Shown here in pieces: positions 1 through 6,789 of a DNA stretch of 35,581 nucleotides. The stretch lies in contig JAFGJG010000026.1 in NCBI GenBank assembly GCA_016929195.1, positions 1 to 35,581 on the forward strand, read 5' to 3'. Positions within the stretch are counted from its first letter, which is position 1, and each line of letters opens with the position of its first letter. Under the pieces are notes generated by a model, which was not told the origin of the DNA, ran no database searches, and saw only the letters and a program-made list of their open reading frames with translations. This DNA is from Thermoleophilaceae bacterium (GTDB lineage: Bacteria > Actinomycetota > Thermoleophilia > Solirubrobacterales > Thermoleophilaceae). The position numbers were made by a program, and so were the translations under genes.

Positions 1-45
1 GGCGAGCGGATGCCCCACTGCGTGAACCCCGAGGTCTACGAGTAG
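1..45 (+). CDS. 3' end of a probable D-isomer 2-hydroxyacid dehydrogenase
   Basis: Only the last 14 codons and a TAG stop are present (frame 1). The tail contains the string VNPEV followed by Y-E-stop. D-2-hydroxyacid dehydrogenases, including phosphoglycerate dehydrogenase-like enzymes, often end in a similar NPEV-type tail, and this is the only basis for the name. The gene converges on the L,D-transpeptidase, with only 2 nt between the two stop codons. The assignment is tentative because the catalytic and NAD-binding parts lie outside the window. Confidence 0.4.
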   Translation, partial: GERMPHCVNPEVYE

Positions 46-47
46 CC

Positions 48-800
48 CTATTCCCTGATGGTCAGCGGTACGCCGCTCCCGATGCGCCGCGCCAGCCACG
101 TGATGGCGCTCGTGGCGACCCGGACGCAGCCGTGCGAGGCCGCGGTCCCCGGCACGCCGGAGAGCCCTTCCGTGCCGTGCAGGGCGATCTGACCGGGGCC
201 GCCCTCGAACTCTTGAAGGACGTTCGAGCGAGCGCTCGTGGCAAGCGCGAATGGATTGCCCGGGGCCGTGGGTGAGAGAGCCAGCGCCTCCTCGACGAAG
301 AACAGGCCGCGCGGGGTCGGCGTCGAGGCCTTCCCCACCACCGCGGGGAAGCGCCGCTTGACGTGACCGCGGCGGTAGACCGTGACGCGGCGGGCGGAGA
401 TGTCGATCGCCAGGCGCCACACGGTCGAGGCGGCTCTGGTCTGGCGGGCGCGAATCCAGCCGCTGTGTCCGTTGGGCCGACCGGGGAGCCTGACGTGGAT
501 CCAGGACCCTCCGCCGCGGCCGCGCGTGCGCCGGAGCACCGGCAGGACCGTGCGCACTCCGGTGAGCGGCCTGCGTGCCGACACGGACTCGATCAGGCGT
601 GCGTGCGAGCTCGGGGCGGCGCGCACGAGCCGATCGTGCAGGAGGGCGACGAGCGGCCGGCTCGCGGGCACCCGTGATCCGGCCTGGGCCGGTGAAGCGA
701 GGGTGCCCGCGACTGCGGTCGCGAGCAGCGCAGCCACGACGGCCGAGGCCCTCCGGCATGAGCCGGAGGGCCTCGGGGACGCGTGGGTGATGCGGGTCAA
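48..800 (-). CDS. Secreted L,D-transpeptidase (YkuD domain)
   Basis: 250 aa. It is predicted to make 3-3 peptidoglycan cross-links or anchor proteins to the wall, outside the membrane. A basic N-terminus and hydrophobic stretch (about residues 16-40, ending SPAQA) form a signal peptide. Residues about 75-120 resemble a bacterial SH3-like region. The YkuD domain spans about 128-248, with the conserved LHGT (H208) and the catalytic motif SHGCVRV (H223, C225). The start is a TTG whose last two bases lie in the TGA stop of the upstream DUF3494 gene (TTGA overlap), which implies translational coupling under the same riboswitch. A GTG at about 737 is a possible later start, but it would remove the basic N-region. 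A perfect 13-bp hairpin lies in the signal-peptide codons. The family call is firm; the start is less certain. Confidence 0.88.
   Translation of the reverse strand: MTRITHASPRPSGSCRRASAVVAALLATAVAGTLASPAQAGSRVPASRPLVALLHDRLVRAAPSSHARLIESVSARRPLTGVRTVLPVLRRTRGRGGGSWIHVRLPGRPNGHSGWIRARQTRAASTVWRLAIDISARRVTVYRRGHVKRRFPAVVGKASTPTPRGLFFVEEALALSPTAPGNPFALATSARSNVLQEFEGGPGQIALHGTEGLSGVPGTAASHGCVRVATSAITWLARRIGSGVPLTIRE
745..774 (-). promoter_or_regulatory. Perfect 13-bp inverted repeat at the L,D-transpeptidase start
   Basis: Arms 745-757 and 762-774 are fully complementary around a 4-nt loop. The hairpin begins 23 nt after the DUF3494 stop codon and lies within the first codons of the L,D-transpeptidase. 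No T-tract follows on the minus strand, so it is not a standard intrinsic terminator. It could stabilise the upstream mRNA end or throttle expression of the second gene. Confidence 0.6.
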
Positions 801-1954
801 CCTGTGAACCGCGACGGGCCGCGGAGCGGCTGGAGGGCGGCCGCGGAGCAGGCGCGATACCGGAGGACGCGGTTCTTCGGCCGGGTCGAGTCCCGGAACG
901 TGATGTGCGCCCTGATCCTGTGGTTGCCGGCCCTGGCGCGCACGAGCACCTGGAACGGCGAGTTGGCACGGTTGGCGATGCGCCTGCCGTCCAGCCTGAA
1001 GACGACTCGGTCGATCAGGTGGCCGCGGACCCGTGCACGGAAGCCCGCGGTGCAGGCCGCCCGCGGCGCGTGCCGCAGGGTGGCCCTGCCGTTGCGTGCG
1101 CGTCTCTGCGCCCGCGTGAGCGGTGCCTCGCCGCCGTTGCGGCCGCCGCCCGGCGAGGTCCCGTCTCCGGGTGAGCCGCCGCCCGGCGAGCCGCCGTCGC
1201 CCGGCGAGTCATCGTCGCCCGGCGTGCCGGAGGTCGCGCACTGCGGCGCTGACAACACGTTGTTGATGAGCGTGACCGAGCCGTTGCGGGCAAGCAGGCG
1301 CCCGATCACCGAGGCGCCGTTGTTCAGCGAGATGCTGGTGAGAGCCATCAGGTTGCCCTGGAACGCCGTGGTGGTGCCGAGCGTGGCCGAGCTGCCGACC
1401 TGCCAGTACACATTGCACGGGGAGGCCCCGTTGACCAGCCGGACCGCGCTGGCGCCGGCGGTCGTGAGCGTCGAGCCGATCTCGAACACGAACTGCGCGT
1501 TGGGGTTGCCCTCGGCGTTGAGGGTGACGGTGCCGGTGAGCTGGGCGCTCGAGGCGTAGCGGTAGGCGCCCGCGGTGAGCGTCCTGTTGCCGAGGTTGGT
1601 GCCCGTCAGGTCGTCCGCGGGCGCGACCGGCTGCCCGGCGGCGACGTTGTAGGCCGTCGTGAGATCGCTCTTGGCGTTGCTCGCCACGGCGTCGTTGTTG
1701 TGCGTGGCGCCGTTCACGACGGCCGGAAGCCCGAAGCCGACGAGCGACGTTCCGGGCGAGACGCCGAGATCGCCGTTGAGCACGGACGGGCCGGTGTTGG
1801 TGACCGACGCCCCGCCGAGCACCACGAACGGGCTGACCGTGCCGAGGTTGACCGCGGCGGCCTGGGCCGCGGCGGGGACCGAAAGGATGCCTACCCCTAC
1901 TGCGAGCGCCGCGCCGATGCGTCCGGCGCGCTTGAAGCGGGTGTGGTTGGACAT
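797..1954 (-). CDS. Secreted DUF3494 (ice-binding-like) protein with Ser/Gly/Pro linker and C-terminal domain
   Basis: 385 aa. The start is the ATG at 1954, preceded by a clear GGGAGG Shine-Dalgarno 6 nt upstream; the frame remains open further 5' but that part is the riboswitch leader. Signal peptide at about 1-33 (ends AAAQA). Residues about 36-240 match the DUF3494/ice-binding beta-solenoid fold, including NGDLGVSPG, AYRYASSAQLTGT, FVFEIGSTL and NVYWQVGSSATLG. Next come a repetitive SPGDG/SPGGG linker (about 245-275) and a C-terminal region (about 300-370) with two cysteines (C301, C369) that looks like a small beta-sandwich. Members of this family bind ice or act as surface adhesins; the ligand here is unknown. 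The gene leads an operon with the L,D-transpeptidase and lies 90 nt downstream of a c-di-GMP riboswitch, which favours a surface or adhesion role. Confidence 0.9.
   Translation of the reverse strand: MSNHTRFKRAGRIGAALAVGVGILSVPAAAQAAAVNLGTVSPFVVLGGASVTNTGPSVLNGDLGVSPGTSLVGFGLPAVVNGATHNNDAVASNAKSDLTTAYNVAAGQPVAPADDLTGTNLGNRTLTAGAYRYASSAQLTGTVTLNAEGNPNAQFVFEIGSTLTTAGASAVRLVNGASPCNVYWQVGSSATLGTTTAFQGNLMALTSISLNNGASVIGRLLARNGSVTLINNVLSAPQCATSGTPGDDDSPGDGGSPGGGSPGDGTSPGGGRNGGEAPLTRAQRRARNGRATLRHAPRAACTAGFRARVRGHLIDRVVFRLDGRRIANRANSPFQVLVRARAGNHRIRAHITFRDSTRPKNRVLRYRACSAAALQPLRGPSRFTG
1149..1226 (-). repeat. In-gene tandem repeat encoding SPG-rich linker
   Basis: Imperfect 15-18 nt units containing CCCGGCGAG or a close variant repeat about five times on the plus strand. 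On the coding (minus) strand they give the SPGDG/SPGGG linker of the DUF3494 protein. Such units can expand or contract, changing the spacer length. Confidence 0.7.
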
Positions 1955-1969
1955 GAACGTCCTCCCTAT

Positions 1970-2042
1970 GGGCGAGCAGCCCCTACAAACGATCCTGGTT
2001 CGCCACCGACCGCTGTGGAAGCCGTACGTGCGGTCGTGGTGG
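1970..2042 (-). promoter_or_regulatory. Candidate expression platform between riboswitch and start codon
   Basis: Two hairpins lie between the aptamer and the Shine-Dalgarno. The larger (2003-2042) pairs CCACC/GGTGG and GACCGC/GCGGTC with a 2-nt bulge and a 16-nt loop, and its 5' arm begins 1 nt after aptamer stem P1. A small GGGC/GCCC hairpin (1970-1982) sits just before the GGGAGG site. No T-run follows either one, so the mechanism (termination or translation) cannot be told from the sequence. Confidence 0.45.
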
Positions 2043-2043
2043 T

Positions 2044-2122
2044 CCTGGGTAGCCCGGCGAACTCCGATGGAGTCCCGTGGCTTTGCGGACCCGCCTTGCG
2101 GCGAGGGTGCCCTAGTCCAGGG
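2044..2122 (-). ncRNA. Cyclic-di-GMP-I (GEMM-I) riboswitch aptamer
   Basis: Read on the minus strand, this leader shows the GEMM-I layout. The 5' P1 strand CCUGG is followed by AGGGCA. A 6-bp stem capped by a GCAA (GNRA) tetraloop comes next (CUCGCC-GCAA-GGCGGG). Then come the hallmark core GCAAAGCC, a stem ACUCC-AUC-GGAGU, the receptor-like segment CGCCGGGCUACC (compare the family's GCCGGGUUACC), and the 3' P1 strand CCAGG, complementary to the first. It lies 90 nt upstream of the DUF3494 start in the same orientation. Known members of this class bind c-di-GMP and control motility, adhesion and surface-protein genes. The match was made by eye; a covariance-model search would settle it. Confidence 0.85.
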
Positions 2123-2306
2123 TTCTGCTCTGGTGTCCGGTGTTCGTCGGCCGAGACGCGCCCTGGCTTGAGGCGATTGGCGCTGCGTTGGACGATCGGC
2201 TACCACGGATCCCCAGCTTCGGGTCGCGGAGCGAGGTTGGTCCCGCGGTTTCGCTGGGGAAGCTCCCCGTGGCCGCCGGGGCCCGGCGCGGATCGCCGAT
2301 CGAACG
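2123..2306. other. Long GC-rich spacer upstream of the riboswitch
   Basis: No gene is seen here. On the minus strand a TANNNT-type hexamer (TACGTT, 2303-2308) could start a leader that runs through the riboswitch, overlapping the divergent hexamer of the metzincin-like gene. The segment contains inverted repeats, for example CCCCAGC at 2211-2217 with GCTGGGG at 2253-2259, but no recognised RNA family. Confidence 0.35.
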
Positions 2307-2312
2307 TACGGT
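2307..2312 (+). promoter_or_regulatory. -10-like hexamer TACGGT, leaderless spacing
   Basis: TANNNT hexamer 6 nt before the ATG at 2319. No Shine-Dalgarno is present, so a leaderless transcript is likely. Confidence 0.45.
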
Positions 2313-2318
2313 CGGTAC

Positions 2319-2762
2319 ATGGGTCGTCGCCCCGCCAGCCGCCTCGCGCTCCTCCTTCTGGTCGCGAGTCTCGCCGTCCCGGCCGCGGCTGCTGCGCAGA
2401 GCCCGGCCGGGCACGGGCACGCCTCCGCGCGCACGGAGCGACTCGCCCTCAGGGCGGCCGACGCCTACTGGCTGCAACGCGGGCTCACAGCCTGCCCCGC
2501 GCCGCGGATCGAGTACGCGCGGCTCGCCCTGCGAGCGTCCGGCGACGCCTTCATCGGCCCGAACCTGCCCGCCGCGTACTGCGTGATCCGCGTGAGCACC
2601 GCGCTCTCGTGGCGGGGCCGCGCGGGCGCAATCGACTTCTGCTGGACCGTCGTGCACGAACGCGGCCACCAGGTCGGACTGCCGCATGCCGGCACCGGCA
2701 TCATGCGGGCGGACGGCGGCGAGCGGCCACCCGCGATCTGCGCGCGGCTGCTCGGCCACTAG
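2319..2762 (+). CDS. Small secreted metzincin-like putative zinc metallopeptidase
   Basis: 147 aa. An N-terminal signal peptide (about 1-27, ending AAAAAQS) indicates export. The notable motif is HERGHQVGLPH (H113-H123), an exact HExxHxxGxxH zinc-binding signature as in metzincins such as matrixins. It is followed by a plausible Met-turn, GIM, at M129. Four cysteines (C59, C88, C108, C141) could form two disulfides. At roughly 120 residues after the signal peptide it is shorter than typical matrixin catalytic domains, so it is either a minimal member or a degenerate relative; activity is not certain. It is divergent from the riboswitch operon and convergent with yjbQ (20 nt gap). Confidence 0.68.
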   Translation: MGRRPASRLALLLLVASLAVPAAAAAQSPAGHGHASARTERLALRAADAYWLQRGLTACPAPRIEYARLALRASGDAFIGPNLPAAYCVIRVSTALSWRGRAGAIDFCWTVVHERGHQVGLPHAGTGIMRADGGERPPAICARLLGH

Positions 2763-2782
2763 GCCGGCGGAGCTCGCAAGGG

Positions 2783-3244
2783 TCATTCGCCGATCACCTT
2801 GATCACGAGCCGCTTCGGCCTGCGGCCGTCGAACTCGGTGTAGAAGACCTGCTGCCATGGGCCGAGGTCCAGGCGACCGTCCGTGACCGGCACGATCGCC
2901 TGGTGGTGGACCAGCAGGTTCTTCAGGTGCGCATCGCCGTTGTCCTCCCCGCCACGGTGATGGCGGTAGTCGCCCGGGTCGGGCAGCAGCCGGCGCGCCA
3001 CGTCGTTGGCGGGCTCCTTCCAGCTGGGCGGCGCCACCTTGTCGAGCCACTCGAGCGTGTCCTCGTGGAGCCCGGGCTCGTCGTCGTTGATCCACACCCC
3101 GGCGGTGATGTGCATGGCCGCCACGAGCGCGAGCCCTTCGCGGATCCCGGCGTCGTCCACGGCCGCCTGCACGTCCTCGGTGATGCGGATGAACTCGCGC
3201 CGCTCGCTCGTCTGGAACGTCCTGTAGACGGTGTTCGACTTCAT
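2783..3244 (-). CDS. yjbQ: YjbQ/UPF0047 family protein
   Basis: 153 aa, full length for the family. Conserved segments include [31 protein letters not shown] and [13 protein letters not shown], with the histidine and acidic residues expected near the bound metal. Members of this family can substitute weakly for thiamine-phosphate synthase in E. coli, but their physiological role is unclear. A GGGAG-like site lies about 11-12 nt before the ATG. The gene is divergent from the SDR gene with only 20 nt between start codons, so their control regions must overlap the coding sequences. Confidence 0.88.
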   Translation of the reverse strand: MKSNTVYRTFQTSERREFIRITEDVQAAVDDAGIREGLALVAAMHITAGVWINDDEPGLHEDTLEWLDKVAPPSWKEPANDVARRLLPDPGDYRHHRGGEDNGDAHLKNLLVHHQAIVPVTDGRLDLGPWQQVFYTEFDGRRPKRLVIKVIGE

Positions 3245-3264
3245 TCGGCGATCATCTCCCTCTC

Positions 3265-4002
3265 ATGGATCTCGGTCTCGAAGGCAGGCTCTGCGTCGTC
3301 ACGGGCGCGACGCGCGGCATCGGCGCCGCCACCGCCCGCATGCTGACGCAGGAAGGGGCGCGCGTGCTGTCCGTCGCGCGCACGGGCGCGGACCTCGAGC
3401 TCGACGTGACCGACGCGGACGCCGGCGAGCGCGTGCTGGCCGCGTGCAGCGGGGCGCCGTGGGCGCTCGTGAACAACGCCGGCACGAGCTACGTCCGCTC
3501 CCTCGACGAGCTCAGCGACGACGAGTGGCGCGCCCAGTGGGAGCTCCACGTGATGGCGCCGCTGCGCCTGATGCGTGCGCTCGCGCCGGTCATGGCCGAG
3601 GCGGGCGGCGGCCGGATGGTCACCGTGAGCTCCTCCTCCGGCAAGCGGCCCTCGCTCACGAACGCCGCCTACTCGGTCACGAAGGCGGCGGCGCTCTCGC
3701 TCAGCCGGGTGTTCGCCGACACCTACGCCGCGGACGGCGTGCTCGTCAACTCCGTCGCGCCCGGCCCGGTGGCCACCGAGCTGTGGACCGGCGAGGGCGG
3801 CCTCGCCGACCAGGTGGCCGCGGGCACCGGCCAGACGCGCGACGAGGTGCTCGCCGCGACCCACTCCAAGCCGCCGATCGGGCGCATGGGGGAGGAGGAC
3901 GAGGTCGCCGCGGTGATCGCCTTCCTGTGCTCGGAGCAGGCCTCGAACGTGACCGGGGCCGCCTGGTCGGTGGACGGCGGCAGCGTGCCTGTGATCCTCT
4001 GA
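3265..4002 (+). CDS. Short-chain dehydrogenase/reductase (classical SDR)
   Basis: 245 aa, typical classical SDR length. The Rossmann motif TGATRGIG is at residues 13-20. NNAG follows the fourth strand, and the catalytic serine region (VSSSSG) and YSVTK (YxxxK) are intact. The C-terminal WSVDGG is typical of FabG-like oxidoreductases. The substrate cannot be told. The GT4 gene starts 3 nt after its stop, so the two are probably co-transcribed with the following YgjP-like gene. No Shine-Dalgarno is seen before the ATG. Confidence 0.92.
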   Translation: MDLGLEGRLCVVTGATRGIGAATARMLTQEGARVLSVARTGADLELDVTDADAGERVLAACSGAPWALVNNAGTSYVRSLDELSDDEWRAQWELHVMAPLRLMRALAPVMAEAGGGRMVTVSSSSGKRPSLTNAAYSVTKAAALSLSRVFADTYAADGVLVNSVAPGPVATELWTGEGGLADQVAAGTGQTRDEVLAATHSKPPIGRMGEEDEVAAVIAFLCSEQASNVTGAAWSVDGGSVPVIL

Positions 4003-4004
4003 CC

Positions 4005-5408
4005 ATGCCGCGCGTGGTCATGGGGCTGATGTTCTTCCCGCGGGGCGGGTCGAGCCAGGTGACGCGCTACCTCGCCCGCTCGCTGCCGGAGTCGGGCTGG
4101 GACGTCTCGCTGGCGTGCGGCTCGCTCGGCGCGCCCGGCGCCCCCTCGAACGCCGCCACCTTCTTCAAGGGCCTGGACGTGCACGCGCTCGACTTCGGCG
4201 CGGCCGCGGCCGCGCCGGACCCGCTCGCCGCCGACCCGCCGTTTCATCCCTCCTTCGAGGACCGGCCGGGCGCCCCGGACCGGGTGTTCGCCTCGCTCGA
4301 CGATGCCGCGTTCGAGCACCAGGTAAGGGCCTGGAGCCGGCAGCTCGAGGTTGCCGGGGCGGACTCGGCGGACCTGTTGCACCTCCACCACCTCACCCCG
4401 ATCAACGAGGCCGCCCAGCGCGACCACCCCGGCGTGCCGCGCATCGGGCACCTCCACGGCACCGAGCTGCTCATGCTGCGCGAGATCGCCGAGGGGCCGC
4501 CGCCCGGCTGGGCGCACGCGGAGGAGTGGGCCGAGCGGCTGCGCCGCTGGGCGGGCGCCTGCGAGCGCCTGCTGGTGCTGTCGCCGGACGCCGTGCGCCG
4601 GGTGCCGGCCCTGGTCGGCGTGCCGCAGGAGAAGGTGGTGTGGGCGCCCAACGGCTTCGACCCGGCCGGGTTTCGGCGCGAGCCGCTGGGGCCGGACGAA
4701 CGGCTCGCGCACTGGAGCCGCTGGCTCGTCGAGGAACCGCGTGGATGGGACGAGTCGGGCGAGCCCGGAAGCGTCGCGTACTCGGACGATCAGCTCGCCC
4801 CGTTCCGGGAGGGAGGGCCTGTGCTCCTGTACGTCGGCCGCTACACCCAGGTCAAGCGGATCCCGCTCCTGATCCGCGCGCACGCGCGGGCGCGGGAGCG
4901 CTTCGAGCGGCCGGCGCCGCTCGTGCTGCTCGGCGGCTTCCCCGGCGAGTGGGAGGGCGAGCACCCGCTCGACGTCGTCCGCGAGACGGGGAACCCCGAC
5001 GTGTTCCTGGCCGGCTGGCGCGGCCACGAGGACCTTCCCGCAGGGCTCAACGCGGCGGACCTGCTCGTGCTGCCCTCCGTGCACGAGCAGTTCGGCGCCG
5101 TGCTCGTGGAGGCGATGGCCTGCGGGCTCCCCGTGACCGCCGTGAACGCCCACGGCCCGGCCGAGATCGTGGACGCGGGGGAGACGGGCTGGCTCGTGCC
5201 GCCGGACGACGAGGAGGCCCTGGCCGAGGCGCTCGTGGAGGCCGTGAACGGCGACGCGGAGCGGCGCCGCCGCGGGGAGCGCGCGTACGAGGAGGCGCGC
5301 TCGCGCTACGCCTGGCCGGCGCTCGCGCGCGGGCTGGCACACGTCTACGACGAGGTCCGCGAGGGCCGTCCGGCCGCCGCCGGCGCGCATACGCTCCTCG
5401 AGGCATGA
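4005..5408 (+). CDS. GT4-family glycosyltransferase (GT-B fold)
   Basis: 467 aa. The N-terminal domain starts with a Gly-rich loop (FFPRGGSSQVTRYLARSL), and the C-terminal nucleotide-sugar-binding domain carries YVGRYTQVKR and the EX7E motif in EQFGAVLVEAMACGLPV. These are features of retaining GT4 enzymes acting at the cytoplasmic face of the membrane. A middle insertion (about 220-265, rich in Trp, Glu and Gly) is longer than in simple GT4 members. Donor and acceptor are unknown; synthesis of a glycolipid, polysaccharide or small glycoside is possible. The start is 3 nt after the SDR stop, and its TGA overlaps the next ATG (ATGA). Confidence 0.9.
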   Translation: MPRVVMGLMFFPRGGSSQVTRYLARSLPESGWDVSLACGSLGAPGAPSNAATFFKGLDVHALDFGAAAAAPDPLAADPPFHPSFEDRPGAPDRVFASLDDAAFEHQVRAWSRQLEVAGADSADLLHLHHLTPINEAAQRDHPGVPRIGHLHGTELLMLREIAEGPPPGWAHAEEWAERLRRWAGACERLLVLSPDAVRRVPALVGVPQEKVVWAPNGFDPAGFRREPLGPDERLAHWSRWLVEEPRGWDESGEPGSVAYSDDQLAPFREGGPVLLYVGRYTQVKRIPLLIRAHARARERFERPAPLVLLGGFPGEWEGEHPLDVVRETGNPDVFLAGWRGHEDLPAGLNAADLLVLPSVHEQFGAVLVEAMACGLPVTAVNAHGPAEIVDAGETGWLVPPDDEEALAEALVEAVNGDAERRRRGERAYEEARSRYAWPALARGLAHVYDEVREGRPAAAGAHTLLEA

Positions 5409-6064
5409 ACTACCGAGTCCGTGAGTCGGAGCGGGCCCGCCGCGCCCGCATCGTCATCGACGGCGGCGGCGTGGAGGTCGTCGTCCCGCGCGGCTTCGCC
5501 CTCCGCAAGGTGGAGCCGTTCCTCGAGGAGAAGCGCCCCTGGATCGAGCGGACGCTCCGGCGCCTGCGCGAGTCGGACGCGGAGCTGCCTCCGGCCCGGA
5601 TCGAGGACGGGGGGGAGGTGCCGTACCTCGGCGAGCGGCTCGCGCTCCGCCTGCGGGACGGGCGCTCGCGGGTCACGCGCCGCGGTGGCGTGCTCCACGT
5701 GTGCGCGCCGCCCGGCGCCGCTCGCGACGTGCTCGAGTCCTGGTACCGGCGCCGCGCGCGCGACGAGGTGGCGCGGCGGCTCGACGCCGCCGTGGCCCGC
5801 GCCGGGACGCGGTACGGGTCGCTCCAGATCCGCGGGCAGCGGACGCGGTGGGCGTCCTGCTCCTCGAGCGGGGCCATGAGCTTCAACTGGAGGCTGCTGC
5901 TCGCCCCGGAGGCGATCCTCGAGTACGTGGTCGAGCACGAGGTGGCGCACCTGGAGATCCAGGACCACTCGGAGCGCTTCTGGCGGCTGGTGGAGGAGCG
6001 CTGCCCGGACTGGCGCGAGCACGAGCGCTGGCTGCGCGCGCACGGGCATGCGCTGAGGCTCTAG
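5405..6064 (+). CDS. YgjP-like (DUF45/SprT-like) zinc metallopeptidase-fold protein
   Basis: 219 aa. The family-defining region includes RWASCSSSGAMSFNWRLLL and the zinc site HEVAHLEIQDHSERFW (HExxH plus a downstream His), in the last third of the protein. YgjP-like proteins are predicted cytosolic metallopeptidases, often associated with restriction-modification or repair loci, with largely unproved function. The start overlaps the glycosyltransferase stop by 4 nt. The TAG stop lies in a CTAG shared with the convergent ABC permease gene. Confidence 0.88.
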   Translation: MNYRVRESERARRARIVIDGGGVEVVVPRGFALRKVEPFLEEKRPWIERTLRRLRESDAELPPARIEDGGEVPYLGERLALRLRDGRSRVTRRGGVLHVCAPPGAARDVLESWYRRRARDEVARRLDAAVARAGTRYGSLQIRGQRTRWASCSSSGAMSFNWRLLLAPEAILEYVVEHEVAHLEIQDHSERFWRLVEERCPDWREHERWLRAHGHALRL

Positions 6065-6789
6065 CTCCAGCGGAAGAAGCGGACCGCGAGCAGCAGGCCG
6101 ACCGCGGTCCAGCCGCCAACGACCGCGGCGGCCGCGAGCGTGTCCTCGCCGCCGCCCACGATCCCCGCTGACAGCCCGTCGATCAGGTGCTTGAGCGGGA
6201 GCGCCTCGGCGATCGCCTTCAGGAAGCCCGGCAGGTCGTCGGCCGAGTAGAACACGCCCGAGATGAAGATCAGCGGCAGGAAGACCGCGTTCACCCACGC
6301 CGGGCCCGAGTCCACGTTCGGGATCGCGTGCGCGAACGCGATGCCGAGCGAGCCGAAGCACACGACGCCGAGCAGGGAGAACGCGCCCACCAGCAGCCAG
6401 TCGGCGGGCCAGTCGACGCCGTACACGAAGTGGCCGATGCCGATGACGAGCAGGATCTGGAGCAGGGCGTTCAGCACCGCCGACCCGATCATCCCGCCGA
6501 GGTAGGAGGCGGCCGGCATCGGCGTGCCGCGCACGCGCTTGAGGATGCCCTCCTCGCGGCGGTAGACGAGCACGTAGGCGAGTGCCGTGAAGGTCGTGGC
6601 CATCACGCTCATGCCGGCGATGCCGGGGATCAGCGTGTCGAGCTCCTCGCCCTCGCTCGAGAACGCGGTGGCGATCAGGAAGAGCAGGAGCAGCGGCAGG
6701 ACGAAGTTGAAGAACGCCGCGGTGGGGTTGCGCCAGAACAGCTTGCGCTCGAACCGGAACTGCTCCCAGGTCAGGGCGGCCGCGCTCAT
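6061..6789 (-). CDS. ABC-2 type transporter permease
   Basis: 242 aa with about six hydrophobic segments, starting with a cytoplasmic segment (FRFERKLFWRNPTAAFFNF) typical of DrrB/NatB-like permeases and containing the ABC-2 loop YRREEGILKRVRGTPM. It forms the membrane half of an exporter with the ATPase encoded immediately upstream (ATGA overlap). Its substrate is unknown; relatives export drugs, lipids or polysaccharides. The TAG stop overlaps the stop of the convergent gene in a palindromic CTAG. Confidence 0.9.
   Translation of the reverse strand: MSAAALTWEQFRFERKLFWRNPTAAFFNFVLPLLLLFLIATAFSSEGEELDTLIPGIAGMSVMATTFTALAYVLVYRREEGILKRVRGTPMPAASYLGGMIGSAVLNALLQILLVIGIGHFVYGVDWPADWLLVGAFSLLGVVCFGSLGIAFAHAIPNVDSGPAWVNAVFLPLIFISGVFYSADDLPGFLKAIAEALPLKHLIDGLSAGIVGGGEDTLAAAAVVGGWTAVGLLLAVRFFRWS

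Noticed and set aside
2319-2762. Reading this gene as just a hypothetical signal-peptide ORF
   Set aside because: The HExxHxxGxxH plus GIM motif is too specific to ignore, though activity remains unproved.
3231-5408. A very long frame starting inside the SDR gene
   Set aside because: Residues before the ATG at 4005 are shadow of the SDR gene. Only the GT4 part has recognisable domains.
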